From contig NZ_BDAV01000009.1 in assembly GCF_001612635.1 (NCBI RefSeq), positions 124,001-188,000 of the forward strand: a stretch of DNA of 64,000 nt, written 5' to 3'. Shown piece by piece: positions 22,165-30,325 of the stretch. This stretch comes from Nocardia africana NBRC 100379 (lineage in GTDB: Bacteria; Actinomycetota; Actinomycetes; Mycobacteriales; Mycobacteriaceae). Below the pieces are notes generated by a model. The model was not told where the DNA came from. It saw nothing but the letters and a program-made list of their open reading frames with translations, and did no database searches. The position numbers and the translations under genes are program-made. The stretch's first letter is position 1; each line of letters begins with the position of its first letter.

Positions 22165-23066
22165 GTACCGTCGAAGCGGCGGTCGCCGAATCGGAGACGG
22201 CGCCGGAGCCCACGCAGACCGACGCGGCGGCGACGCGGCCCGACATCGACAGCGACGTCCAGACGATCGCGGCCCCGGTCCGGGTCTTCCGCGACAGCGC
22301 GATCATCGCCTACCGCAATCTGCTGACCATCCTGCGGGTGCCGACGCTGCTGGTGACCGCGACGGTCCAGCCGTTGATGTTCGTGTTCCTGTTCGCCTAC
22401 ATCTTCGGGGCGTCGCTGGGCGGCGGCCAATACCGCGAATTCCTGCTGGCCGGCATCTTCACCCAGACGGTGGCCTTCAATGCCGCGTTCACCACCGTGG
22501 GCCTGGCCAACGACCTGCAGAAGGGCATCATCGACCGGATGCGCACGCTGCCGATGTCGCGGATGGCGGTGCTGATGGGCCGCACCCTGTCCGACACGAT
22601 GGTCAACGTGGTGGCGCTGACCGTCATGGTGGCCTGCGGTTATCTGGTCGGATGGCGGATCAACGGGTCGGTGGCCGATGCGGCGCTGGGGTTCGCGATC
22701 ATTCTGCTGTTCGCGTTCGCGATGTCGTGGGTGGGCGCGCTGACGGGGCTGATCGCGCCGAATGTCGAGGTCGCGCAGAGCGCGGGGCTGATCTGGCTGT
22801 TCCCCGTCACGTTCATCTCCTCGGCCTTCATTTCCGCCGAGACGCTGCCCGGCCCGCTGCGCTCGATCGCGGAATGGAATCCGATCACCGCGGTCTCGGC
22901 ATCCGGGCGCAAACTGTTCGCCAACAGCTCACCGCCGACCTTCGCCGCCCCGCACGGCTGGCCGGTCGACCACTGCGTGGAATACGCGGTGGCGTGTTCG
23001 GTGGCGATTCTGGCCGTGGCGGTGCCGCTGGCGTTGCTGCAGTACCGCAAGGTGGCCAGTCACTGA
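22161..23066 (+). CDS. DrrB-type ABC-2 transporter permease
   Basis: 301 aa. The first 40 residues are acidic and soluble, followed by six hydrophobic segments of the ABC-2 permease fold ('PLMFVFLFAYIFGAS', 'NDLQKGIIDRMRTLPMSR', 'PVTFISSAFISAETLPG', 'EWNPITAVS'). The family exports drugs, glycolipids and NRPS/PKS products. The GTG start overlaps the ATPase stop as GTGA. The gene ends the NRPS transcript just before a strong hairpin. Confidence 0.93.
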   Translation: MSTVEAAVAESETAPEPTQTDAAATRPDIDSDVQTIAAPVRVFRDSAIIAYRNLLTILRVPTLLVTATVQPLMFVFLFAYIFGASLGGGQYREFLLAGIFTQTVAFNAAFTTVGLANDLQKGIIDRMRTLPMSRMAVLMGRTLSDTMVNVVALTVMVACGYLVGWRINGSVADAALGFAIILLFAFAMSWVGALTGLIAPNVEVAQSAGLIWLFPVTFISSAFISAETLPGPLRSIAEWNPITAVSASGRKLFANSSPPTFAAPHGWPVDHCVEYAVACSVAILAVAVPLALLQYRKVASH

Positions 23067-23080
23067 CGGTCCCGACAGCC

Positions 23081-23118
23081 GAAAGTCCCCTCGCACCGGT
23101 GGGTGCGAGGGGACTTTC
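23081..23118. terminator. Strong bidirectional terminator between the NRPS operon and rbpA
   Basis: A perfect 17-bp stem (23081-23097 with 23102-23118) and a 4-nt loop. The left arm starts GAAAGTCCCC and the right arm ends GACTTTC. It lies between the convergent stops at 23066 and 23130, so it can serve both directions. Confidence 0.9.
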
Positions 23119-23129
23119 GTTGTGTGTCT

Positions 23130-23465
23130 CTACCGGCCGCGCCGGGTCTTGAGCAGTTCGAGGCGCTCCTGCAGCAGTTCCTCGAGCTCCTCCTTGGAGC
23201 GGCGTTCCAGCAGCATGTCCCAGTGGGTGCGCGGGGGCTTGACCTTCTTGGGTTCCTGGGTGGTGCCCTCGATCAGGATGCCCTCCTGACCGTTACGGCA
23301 CAGCCAGGTCGGCGGGATTTCGGCGTCGTCGGCGAACGGGACGTCGAACTCCTCGCCGTTGTCGGTCCGGTACCGCGCCACTCGACGTGGTGCCAGGTCG
23401 TGGTCGCGGTCCGTCTCGTAGCTCACCGCTCCGAGCCGGCTACCTCGGAGTACGCGATCTGCCAT
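23130..23465 (-). CDS. rbpA: RNA polymerase-binding protein RbpA
   Basis: 111 aa, starting MADRVLRGSRLGAVSYET, which matches the known mycobacterial protein closely over its whole length. RbpA is an essential actinobacterial factor that binds RNA polymerase and group I/II sigma factors and stabilises the open promoter complex. Visible parts are the N-terminal tail and Arg-rich stretch 'DHDLAPRRVARYRTDNG', the core beta domain with 'TWLCRNG', and the sigma-interacting C-terminal domain 'KPPRTHWDMLLERRS' followed by a Leu/Glu-rich helix. The ATG at 23465 is the conserved start. Confidence 0.97.
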   Translation of the reverse strand: MADRVLRGSRLGAVSYETDRDHDLAPRRVARYRTDNGEEFDVPFADDAEIPPTWLCRNGQEGILIEGTTQEPKKVKPPRTHWDMLLERRSKEELEELLQERLELLKTRRGR

Positions 23466-23569
23466 GGTGTGCGGTCCTCTCTGGCCTGTCGGCAACGTTC
23501 TACTGGACTATCAACGCGCCGGCGGCCCGATCGGTTCCCGCGACGGTCAACCGGTGTATTTTACGGCTT

Positions 23570-23585
23570 CGGCCGGGCCCGGCCG
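23570..23585. repeat. 16-bp perfect palindrome upstream of rbpA
   Basis: CGGCCGGGCCCGGCCG, followed at once by a related GC-only run, in the 205-bp spacer between divergent rbpA and the zinc-ribbon gene. It could be an operator, or simply GC-rich low-complexity sequence. Confidence 0.3.
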
Positions 23586-23670
23586 TTCCCGGCCCGGCCG
23601 GTAGCGGTGATTCGCCGGTTCCGGCGTGGCCCGGGCGCGGGTGCCGGGCGGGCCGCTAAGGTGTCGGGTC

Positions 23671-23997
23671 ATGTCGCGCCGTGTGCTGTCGTCGTGCCTG
23701 TGGTGCGGCCGGGAAATCGCCGATACCGAGATCGGCCGCCGCCGCCGTTACTGCCGGCAATCCTGCCGCCAGCGCGCCTACGAACATCGCAAGGGTCTGG
23801 AGGGGACCGGCATTCCGGAGGACGCGGTGGTGCTGAGCGCTCAGGAGGCCGCCGATCTCGCCGACCGCTGGTTCGCCGCCCGCTGCGCGGCCGAGGACGT
23901 CGCCACCGCCGTCGCCGAGGGCGCCGACCCGTCGGAGCTGGCCGAATTGACCGCCAATCTGGTCGCACTAGCCAAGGACGCCGAACGGCTGCGCTGA
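23671..23997 (+). CDS. Small zinc-ribbon protein of unknown function
   Basis: 108 aa. The N-terminal half has a four-cysteine metal site, CLWCGREI then RYCRQSCRQRAYEHR (C-x2-C ... C-x3-C), a ribbon also seen in other short actinobacterial proteins with the QSCRQRAY signature. The C-terminal half is Ala/Glu-rich and helical ('SELAELTANLVALAKDAERL'), probably for oligomerisation. Its place beside rbpA, facing away from it, may mean a role in transcription or nucleic-acid binding, but that is only an inference. The last 157 nt overlap tail-to-tail with the membrane protein gene on the other strand. Confidence 0.8.
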   Translation: MSRRVLSSCLWCGREIADTEIGRRRRYCRQSCRQRAYEHRKGLEGTGIPEDAVVLSAQEAADLADRWFAARCAAEDVATAVAEGADPSELAELTANLVALAKDAERLR

Positions 23998-24938
23998 CCG
24001 TGCCGTACGACGGCCGCGGCCGCGCCCACGGTCACCGCGCTCAGTGCGAGGAATGCGAGCATGGTGGTGCGGTCGGGGTGGATCAGCGGTTGCGCCCGCA
24101 GCGCCTGCCACAACAGCAGTGCCACCAACCCCGCGTAGCCGAGGCCCAGCACACCGATCAGCCGGGCGCGCACCCGTTCGTCGAGCCAGGGCCGCCGCCG
24201 CGCGAGCAAGGCCGCGATCGCGACGGCCGCGAGCAGGAATTGGATGCCGTGCAGTCCCGCGAAATGCGGAATCCGCAGATCGCCGCCGATCGTGCTCCAG
24301 TGCGTGATCGGCATGTCGCCCACGCCGTCGCGCACGGGCAGGGCGGCATCGGTCACGGTATGGCCCGCCGCCAGCCGCACCGGACGGCCCTGCGCGTCAC
24401 GCACCGTCTGCTCGCCGGTGAACCCCATCAGATAGCCGAGCGCCATCCCGGCGACGGCGATGGCGAGCCCGGCGTGCACGGCCCGGCTGGTGGGACGGTC
24501 GAGGACGCGCTGGCGGCACAGGATCACCGCGACGACGAGATTCGCGAGGAACAGGCCCGGCACACCGGAGGCGAACACCATCTGGCCGATCGAATTGACC
24601 GCGTCGGTTTCGGTGTCGAAGTGGCTGAAGGTGCCGCGCGCGGCCTGTACCACGATGAAACCGACGTCCACGACGCCGGTGACGGCGAAAACGGTTCCCG
24701 CCCACCAGGTCACGCGCGCGCCGCGGTGCGGCACCGACAGCAGCCACGCCAGCGTCAGCGTGTAGAGGCAGAAGGCGATCCCGAACTTGCCGGGTTTGAG
24801 CCATATCGACTCACCGAGAATGCGGCGATCGTCGAACAGTGCGGCGCACAGACAGCACAGCGTGAGTGCCGCCATCGCCGCCGCGGTACACAGCAACGGC
24901 CGGTGCCATCGACGGGCGGGGGAGCTGATGGTGGTCAT
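23841..24938 (-). CDS. Multi-pass membrane protein of unknown function
   Basis: 365 aa with about eight hydrophobic segments between residues 15 and 310. Conserved-looking polar patches lie in the loops: 'WLKPGKFGIAFCLY', 'HFDTETDAVNSIGQMV', 'MPITHWSTIGGDLRIPHFAG'. Such His- and Asp-bearing loops could bind a cofactor, but I do not recognise the family with certainty. The last 50 residues are Ser/Ala/Arg-rich and lie entirely in the part overlapping the zinc-ribbon gene. The reading frame may therefore simply have run on after loss of an earlier stop. The start is the ATG at 24938. Confidence 0.78.
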   Translation of the reverse strand: MTTISSPARRWHRPLLCTAAAMAALTLCCLCAALFDDRRILGESIWLKPGKFGIAFCLYTLTLAWLLSVPHRGARVTWWAGTVFAVTGVVDVGFIVVQAARGTFSHFDTETDAVNSIGQMVFASGVPGLFLANLVVAVILCRQRVLDRPTSRAVHAGLAIAVAGMALGYLMGFTGEQTVRDAQGRPVRLAAGHTVTDAALPVRDGVGDMPITHWSTIGGDLRIPHFAGLHGIQFLLAAVAIAALLARRRPWLDERVRARLIGVLGLGYAGLVALLLWQALRAQPLIHPDRTTMLAFLALSAVTVGAAAAVVRHGQRSRSASLASATRLAVNSASSDGSAPSATAVATSSAAQRAANQRSARSAAS

Positions 24939-25398
24939 GAGGCGAAGTGTGCGGGCCGTGATACCCGGCGCGCGTCCCCCGGCCGTACTGTTCGGCTCTC
25001 ATACTCCGGTACCGGTTCGCCGTCGGCGGAAGGCGAGCTCTGTCACGGGATTTGCGCAGCGCGGTCGGTGGCGGACGGTATCGGCGCGTCGTGCGTTGCA
25101 ATTCGGAGTCGGCGCGGAAGCGTTCCGGCTACGACTCGGCGGCCGGGAGATAACCGGCGCGTCCAGGGTCGTATACGCCCGCGCGGTGGCTCGGTGAAAC
25201 CTGGTCGCGGCCTTGGTCTTTCGTGACGCCCACCCGGGAAATCCCCGCGGCGCGGCTCGAGACGGAACCGAAATATGTTCGCTACCAGGCAATTCGGGCG
25301 CAGAACAGCGGCGCGGCTTGTCGGACCATCCGAGTAACTTGGCGGTTATCAGCCCCATCGAAAATCTACGGGGCTTCGTATCAAGGGGGCGGAGGGCC
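24939..25398. other. 460-bp divergent intergenic region
   Basis: No supported gene. It should hold promoters for the membrane protein (leftward) and the toroid protein (rightward). A short hairpin, AGCCCC (25351-25356) with GGGGCT (25370-25375), lies 24 nt before the ATG at 25399 and may sit in the 5' leader. Confidence 0.5.
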
Positions 25399-26712
25399 AT
25401 GTCGAACATCGACGAGCGAATCCGGATGGCAGTGGAATGGCTGCGCAGCAGTCAGTTACCGCATCTCGACGGGGGTGCGGGCTGGGGGTGGATCCCCGAC
25501 GTGCCGCCCAATCCGCAGAACACCGCCGAAGTGGTCTGCATCCTGCACCGGGCGGGGTGCGAAATCCCGCGCGCCGCAAAGGTCGCCATGCTGGTGCGGG
25601 CAACGGTCGTGCAACGGCCGATCGGCGACGAATGGTACTTCCGCACCCCGATCGACGTCGCGTGGCGGATCCGCGCCCTGCGCTGCCTCGAGGTCGAGGA
25701 GTCCGACCCCGGTCTGGTCGGCGCCGTGCGAAATCTGCTGGACCAGCAGGATTCCGAAACCGGTGGCTGGCGGATGTCGGGTTTCCTTGGCCCGGTGTCG
25801 ATTACCGCGACCGCGGCCGCGGTCGAGGCGCTGATCGGCGGCGGAGCCTTCGACGGTGAACGCCACCAGGCCATCTCGCGTGGCATCGCCTACCTGGTGT
25901 CGTCGATGTTCCAGGAGCCCCGGACGTTGCCGATGTACGCGGCGGCGCACATCGCCGCCGTGCTCGCCCGGCCGGAGATCGTCCGGATCGGTGACAAGCG
26001 CGCCGAGCGGGCGTGTGAGCTGGCGGTCAAGCGACTGCTGACCGGACTGCGCCGCGGTGAGTGCGATATCGAGACCGAGATCTTCCGCCGTGACGATCTC
26101 GTCGACACCTGGCGTCACCTCACCTTGCACCTGGCGGTCGGGGCCGTGATCGCGGCCGACAGCCGCACCATCTTCGACCCGGCCGTGCGGGCGGCGATCG
26201 TCGCGCTGCTGGATATGCAGGAGATGGACGCACTGGCCATCTATCGGGGCGGATTCCGCATCTCGGACGAGGGGCCGGTCACCTCCTATGCCACCACTCA
26301 GGCGCTGGAGGCGTTGCTGCAGGTGCGTCCGGCGATCAACGAGCGGGTGAATCCGGCGAAGGTGTACGACGAGATCTGCCGGGTCGACGGCGCCCATCGC
26401 ACCGACCCGCAGGCGATCGCGACGCTGGGCCGCCATCGCATGCTGATGAATTCGACTGCGGGACAAGCGTCGCTGGTACTGGCGGTGTCGGCCGGGGCGA
26501 CGGTGTTCGCGCTGGCGGTCGGTTTCCACACCGTATTCGGCACCGTCGGCAGTCGCGCGCTGGTGGTGTGGGGGACGGTGCTCGTCGCGGTGGGTGCGTA
26601 TTGCGGTCTGGCGACGCGCTTTCCGCGACTACCGAAGCGGCGGGTGGCGAGTGCGGTATTCGCCGCGTTCACCGCATTGGTCATGCCGGTGGTCACCTAT
26701 CTGCTCGCCTGA
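25399..26712 (+). CDS. Squalene-cyclase/prenyltransferase-type alpha/alpha-toroid protein with membrane tail
   Basis: 437 aa. The first 360 residues have the helical repeat pattern of the terpenoid-cyclase/protein-prenyltransferase toroid. It includes a QW-like motif 'QQDSETGGWRMSG' near residue 120 and repeats such as 'ITATAAAVEALIGGG' and 'SYATTQALEALLQV'. The DxDD acid motif of squalene-hopene cyclases is absent, so a cyclase reaction is unlikely. About three hydrophobic segments at 355-437 anchor it in the membrane. The ATG at 25399 has GGCGGAGGG upstream. The EamA transporter gene starts 4 nt after its stop, so the two are co-transcribed. Function unknown. Confidence 0.8.
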   Translation: MSNIDERIRMAVEWLRSSQLPHLDGGAGWGWIPDVPPNPQNTAEVVCILHRAGCEIPRAAKVAMLVRATVVQRPIGDEWYFRTPIDVAWRIRALRCLEVEESDPGLVGAVRNLLDQQDSETGGWRMSGFLGPVSITATAAAVEALIGGGAFDGERHQAISRGIAYLVSSMFQEPRTLPMYAAAHIAAVLARPEIVRIGDKRAERACELAVKRLLTGLRRGECDIETEIFRRDDLVDTWRHLTLHLAVGAVIAADSRTIFDPAVRAAIVALLDMQEMDALAIYRGGFRISDEGPVTSYATTQALEALLQVRPAINERVNPAKVYDEICRVDGAHRTDPQAIATLGRHRMLMNSTAGQASLVLAVSAGATVFALAVGFHTVFGTVGSRALVVWGTVLVAVGAYCGLATRFPRLPKRRVASAVFAAFTALVMPVVTYLLA

Positions 26713-26716
26713 GCCG

Positions 26717-27574
26717 ATGCGCGGCCCGCTCGTGCTCATGGTCGCGGTGACCTGTCTGTGGGGTACTTCCAGTGCCCTGCTGGCATCGCTGGCCGCTCCC
26801 ACCACCGCGGGCCTGGTGGCCCTCGGCGGAGCGGTGCCGCTGCTGGTGTGGGCGCGGCTGCGTGGACAGCACCCGTGGACGACGCTGACCGCCCATCCGG
26901 CGCTGTACTTGCGGCTGGGCGGGCTGGAGGCCGCGAATCTGGCGCTGTACGTGGCGGCGCTGCGGATCGGGCCACTGCCGGTGGTGGTCGCGCTGCACCT
27001 GACCGCGCCGGTCCTCATCATCGCCGCCGCACTGGTCCGCGGCCGGCGAGCGCCGACGTTGCCGGTATTGCTCGAACTGCTGCTGGTCGCGGCGGCGATC
27101 TGGCTGGTCGCCCGGCGGCACCCGGGCGGCGACGCGCAGATCGCGGCGCTGACCGGATGCGCCCTGGCGCTGGGCAGTGCGGCATGTGTGGCGATGCTGG
27201 TCAGTGTCGTCGCCCGGCACTCGGGACCGGATCACACGATCACCTCGGCGGCGTTGCAGTTGCTGTTCGGCGGCATCGCGAGCAGCCCATTGCTGGCGCT
27301 GGATCCACCGTCCGGACGGGTGGCGGCCGAGCTGGCCGCGGTGGGCGCCACCCTGCTCGGACCCGGATTCGCGCTCTACTGGCAGGCGCTGCGGCGATTG
27401 AGCGCGGCCACCGCCAGCGTCATCGGGCTCAACGAGGCGGTGGTGGCCACCCTGGTGGGTGCGGTGGCCACCCGCAGCGTGCCCACCGCGGCGACCGCCG
27501 CCGCGGGGTTGCTCATTCTGATCGCGGCCGGGCTAGAGCAGCGATCGGCGCCGCGACATCGCGTGCCGCCCTGA
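26717..27574 (+). CDS. EamA/DMT-superfamily transporter
   Basis: 285 aa with ten hydrophobic segments in two homologous halves, the drug/metabolite transporter (EamA) layout. 'VTCLWGTSSALLAS' in helix 1 is typical, and 'GPGFALYWQALRRLSAATASVIGLNEAVVATLVGA' marks the second repeat. Members export amino acids, purines and other metabolites; the substrate cannot be predicted. It starts 4 nt after the toroid protein gene. Its 3' end overlaps the convergent trpF gene by 62 nt. Confidence 0.87.
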   Translation: MRGPLVLMVAVTCLWGTSSALLASLAAPTTAGLVALGGAVPLLVWARLRGQHPWTTLTAHPALYLRLGGLEAANLALYVAALRIGPLPVVVALHLTAPVLIIAAALVRGRRAPTLPVLLELLLVAAAIWLVARRHPGGDAQIAALTGCALALGSAACVAMLVSVVARHSGPDHTITSAALQLLFGGIASSPLLALDPPSGRVAAELAAVGATLLGPGFALYWQALRRLSAATASVIGLNEAVVATLVGAVATRSVPTAATAAAGLLILIAAGLEQRSAPRHRVPP

Positions 27575-28211
27575 CGAATTCGGTGCAGGTCGCCGGATCC
27601 TTGTCACCCCGGCCGTCGTCGACGCCGGAATTGACATCGACCCACGACGGCCGGACGGCATCGATCGCGGCGGTGACGTTGTGCGGGTTGAGGCCACCGG
27701 CGAGCATCACCGGGAAGGCCGGGGTGTCGAACAGTTCGACGATGCGCGCGCTGATCGACCAGTCGTGGGTGCGCCCGGTCCCGCCGAGGCGGTCGGTGGA
27801 GCGCGAATCCAGCACGAGCCCATCGCAATCCGGCGCCGCGCGCTCGGCGGCGACGATCGCCTCCGGGCCGGTGACGTGGACCGCGCGGATCACTCGCCGC
27901 CCGCCCGCACGGCGCCGCACCGCGCGCGCGGTGTCGTGGGAGATCAGGCCGTGCAGCTGGATGCAGTCGACGCCGATCCGGTCGGCCAGGCGCAACACCT
28001 CGGCCGCATCGGTGAGATGGGTGACCAGTACGCGTTCCATCGAGGAGGGCGCCAGCCGGGACAATCGGTGTGCCGATTCCGGGTCGAGTTCGTCTTCGCT
28101 GAAATGCGTCGTGCCCGAAATGAATCCGGCCGCGTCCGCATCGGCGGCGACGACGGCCCGGAGATCGGACTCGCTACGGATACCGCAGATTTTCGTTCGG
28201 ACGGTGATCAT
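27513..28211 (-). CDS. trpF: Phosphoribosylanthranilate isomerase (TrpF-like)
   Basis: 232 aa (beta/alpha)8-barrel. It shows the TrpF signatures RTKICGI at the N-terminus (catalytic Cys in KICG), 'IQLHG' at mid-barrel, 'GGTGRTHDWSI', the phosphate-binding 'LAGGLNP', and 'VDVNSGVDD' where TrpF usually has SSGVE. The ATG at 28211 was preferred over a GTG at 28217. TrpF converts phosphoribosylanthranilate to CdRP in tryptophan synthesis. Most actinobacteria use the bifunctional PriA instead and lack trpF, and here no other trp gene is near. It may be a paralogue serving a specialised pathway. It overlaps the EamA gene tail-to-tail. Confidence 0.87.
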   Translation of the reverse strand: MITVRTKICGIRSESDLRAVVAADADAAGFISGTTHFSEDELDPESAHRLSRLAPSSMERVLVTHLTDAAEVLRLADRIGVDCIQLHGLISHDTARAVRRRAGGRRVIRAVHVTGPEAIVAAERAAPDCDGLVLDSRSTDRLGGTGRTHDWSISARIVELFDTPAFPVMLAGGLNPHNVTAAIDAVRPSWVDVNSGVDDGRGDKDPATCTEFVRAARDVAAPIAALARPRSE

Positions 28212-28291
28212 CGGCACACGATACTGCCCGAATGTGTCCTGTCCGGTGGTTCGTGGCGATTACCACGATCTCCGCCGTCGCGGCGGCGTGT

Positions 28292-29272
28292 TCAGCCGAC
28301 GCGGCGATAGGCGGTGCCGCGCCGGTCGGCCTCGGCCCAGCGGCGGCGGTCCAGTTGCGTGTCGACGGCCTCCACGACATCGGGGACGGTGATCTGCAGC
28401 AGCCCCGGATCGGGGGTGTCGCTGTCGCGATCGCCGGTGCGGCCCGCCCACAGCGCGATGTGGCGGCCGGACAGATGCGGCGGCGGCCCGCTGTGGCCGG
28501 GCGCGGTGGGACCGAACAGCGCGACGGTGCGGGTGCCGAAGGCGGTCGCCAGGTGGGCGACACCGGTGTCGCCGCACACCACCAGCGCGGCCTCGGCGAC
28601 AGTGGCCGCCAATTCGATGAGATTCTGTTGTCCGGCCAGGACGTGGTCGTGTGAGAGCCCGGCGCGTGCGGCGATGCCGAGGGCGAGGTCGCGTTCGAAT
28701 TCGTCACCGGTCACCACGACCTCGCGGCCCTGCACCAGCAGATGCCGGATCACCGCGGCGAATCGTTCACCGGGCCAGCGGCGGGCGGGCGCTCCGGCGC
28801 CGACGTGCACGACCACGCAGTCGCGGTGACTGGTGGTGGCCACCGGCGGCACCAAGCCGAGATTGCGGCGATCGGCGCTGATTCCGGCCGATTCCAGCAG
28901 ATGACACCAGCGGTCGATGTCGTGCATGTCGGCTTGCCATTCGGGGCCGTCGAGATCGGGGAAGGCGGCATTGCGGTAGGTGAGCAGCCGGGCGGGTTCG
29001 GTGCGGGCCAGTTCGACGATGCCCTCGGCTCCCGAGCCCTGCAGGTTCACCGCCAGCGCGGGCGGCGCGCCGTCCCAGCGCATGGTGTGCGGGTCGGCGG
29101 CCGCGACCATTTCGTCGACCGAGGTGATCAGGTCGACGATGGGTTTGAGCCGGTGCGGTGCGGCCAGCACGATGTGATCGCGTGGCCTCGCCCGGCGCAG
29201 CGCACGAAGAGCCGGGACCGCGGTGAGAAGATCACCCAGTCCACGTGCGCGCAGCACGAGTACAACCGCCAC
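28292..29272 (-). CDS. Glycosyltransferase family 9 (heptosyltransferase-like)
   Basis: 326 aa GT-B-fold enzyme. The N-terminal 'LRARGLGDLLTAVPALRAL' is the classic GT9 opening with the catalytic Asp in GLGDLL. 'VVVHVGAGAPARRWPGERFAAV' and 'VCGDTGVAHLATAFGTRTVALFG' form the C-terminal nucleotide-sugar domain. In actinobacteria GT9 proteins are not LPS enzymes; they probably add a sugar in cell-wall glycan or glycolipid synthesis. The GTG start at 29272 has AGGAGAAGAGG just upstream. It is probably a single gene divergent from the small secreted protein. Confidence 0.92.
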   Translation of the reverse strand: MAVVLVLRARGLGDLLTAVPALRALRRARPRDHIVLAAPHRLKPIVDLITSVDEMVAAADPHTMRWDGAPPALAVNLQGSGAEGIVELARTEPARLLTYRNAAFPDLDGPEWQADMHDIDRWCHLLESAGISADRRNLGLVPPVATTSHRDCVVVHVGAGAPARRWPGERFAAVIRHLLVQGREVVVTGDEFERDLALGIAARAGLSHDHVLAGQQNLIELAATVAEAALVVCGDTGVAHLATAFGTRTVALFGPTAPGHSGPPPHLSGRHIALWAGRTGDRDSDTPDPGLLQITVPDVVEAVDTQLDRRRWAEADRRGTAYRRVG

Positions 29273-29493
29273 CCTCTTCTCCTAGCCATCACCGAGCGAC
29301 CCAGCAGTCCCGACCCACTCGATTTCGCACCGTTGCCGCGGCACGACCGAAGAGAGCCACCTGAGGATGACTACCCGAGGCGATCCGGCGTGAAACGCGC
29401 GTATTTCCGCCGGGTCCGCGCCGGTGCTGTCGACGGCGGCGGGGGAACCGGTAACCTGAGCGACGGTCGGGCCGAAACAAACTGGAGGATTTC

Positions 29494-29784
29494 ATGATTC
29501 GCACCGCTGGACTCATCACCGCCACTGTGGCGGCGGGCGCGTTCGCAGTGCTCGGCGCCGGTGCCGCGCAGGCCGCGCAGGGCACCGTCACCGTCAACGG
29601 GCAGATCTACAACAACCCGACCGGTTGCATCGAACCGCACGCCTACCAGCTCACCGTCGGCAACAGCACCGACAAGGTGATCGAGGTGCACGCCGGGCGG
29701 GGATGCACCGGACCGGTGATCGGCAAGGTCGACCCGGCCGGCATCACCATGGTGCCGCGCGGCAGTCTGCTGATCGTCGAATGA
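29494..29784 (+). CDS. Small secreted protein
   Basis: 96 aa. A clear Sec signal peptide (MIRTAGLITATVAAGAFAVL..., cleavage probably after AAQAAQ or nearby, about residue 28) leaves a mature chain of about 68 residues. This has two cysteines (TGCIEP and GRGCTGP) that could form one disulfide, and beta-strand-rich sequence. GGAGGA lies 8 nt before the ATG. The family is unrecognised but of a type common in Nocardia secretomes. A hairpin follows the stop. Confidence 0.85.
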   Translation: MIRTAGLITATVAAGAFAVLGAGAAQAAQGTVTVNGQIYNNPTGCIEPHAYQLTVGNSTDKVIEVHAGRGCTGPVIGKVDPAGITMVPRGSLLIVE

Positions 29785-29791
29785 TTCTCCC

Positions 29792-29829
29792 GCTCCGCCC
29801 CGCGTCCGAGCTCGGGCGCGGGGCGGAGC
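29792..29829 (+). terminator. Hairpin terminator candidate after the small secreted protein
   Basis: GCTCCGCCCCGCG (29792-29804) pairs perfectly with CGCGGGGCGGAGC (29817-29829) around a 12-nt loop. It starts 8 nt after the stop and has no T-tract. Confidence 0.7.
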
Positions 29830-29854
29830 CGTGTCTGCGCACGGTAGGTAACGG

Positions 29855-29868
29855 CACCGTGCACGGTG
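29855..29868. promoter_or_regulatory. 14-bp palindrome upstream of the four-helix membrane protein
   Basis: CACCGTGCACGGTG is a perfect palindrome 107 nt before the start at 29975. It is a possible operator; its GC-rich composition makes chance occurrence plausible. Confidence 0.3.
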
Positions 29869-29974
29869 GTCCCGTGAGAACGCCTGCGGCGGTGCGATAT
29901 CCGGGTGCTACCGGCGGGAGCAGTCCTACTACGCCGTGTCGTTGAATCGATGCGGATGATCTACGCTGTGAGCC

Positions 29975-30325
29975 ATGACAGTGGTCTACAACCTGGTGGT
30001 CATCGCCCACCTGCTCGGTCTCGCCGCGGTGATCGGCGGATATGCCGCCGGCCGGCCGGCGGTGTCGCAGGTGATGCTCTGGGGTGCGCGAGCACAGATC
30101 GTCACGGGTCTGATTCTGGTCGGCATGGCCGACAGCATCGATTCGCTCGACAAGAATCTAGACATGGCCAAGATCGTGGTGAAACTGGTCATCGCGGTCG
30201 CCGTGGCCGGCCTCGCCGAGATCGCGCACGCGGATGCCAAGCGTGGCAAGACCATTGCCTGGATGGCCGACGCCGCCGGACTGCTCGCCATCGCCAACGT
30301 GTTCGTCGCCGTGCTGTGGCACTGA
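29975..30325 (+). CDS. Small four-helix membrane protein
   Basis: 116 aa with four hydrophobic segments (residues ~5-25, 33-52, 65-83, 95-114). His in 'IAHLLGLAAVIGGY' near the start and 'EIAHADAKRGKT' in the third loop are the kind of conserved polar residues that suggest a haem- or quinone-related protein, but no family can be named with confidence. The stop codon lies inside the first copy of a 26-bp tandem repeat, so the C-terminal codons (LWH-stop) are repeated downstream. Confidence 0.82.
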   Translation: MTVVYNLVVIAHLLGLAAVIGGYAAGRPAVSQVMLWGARAQIVTGLILVGMADSIDSLDKNLDMAKIVVKLVIAVAVAGLAEIAHADAKRGKTIAWMADAAGLLAIANVFVAVLWH

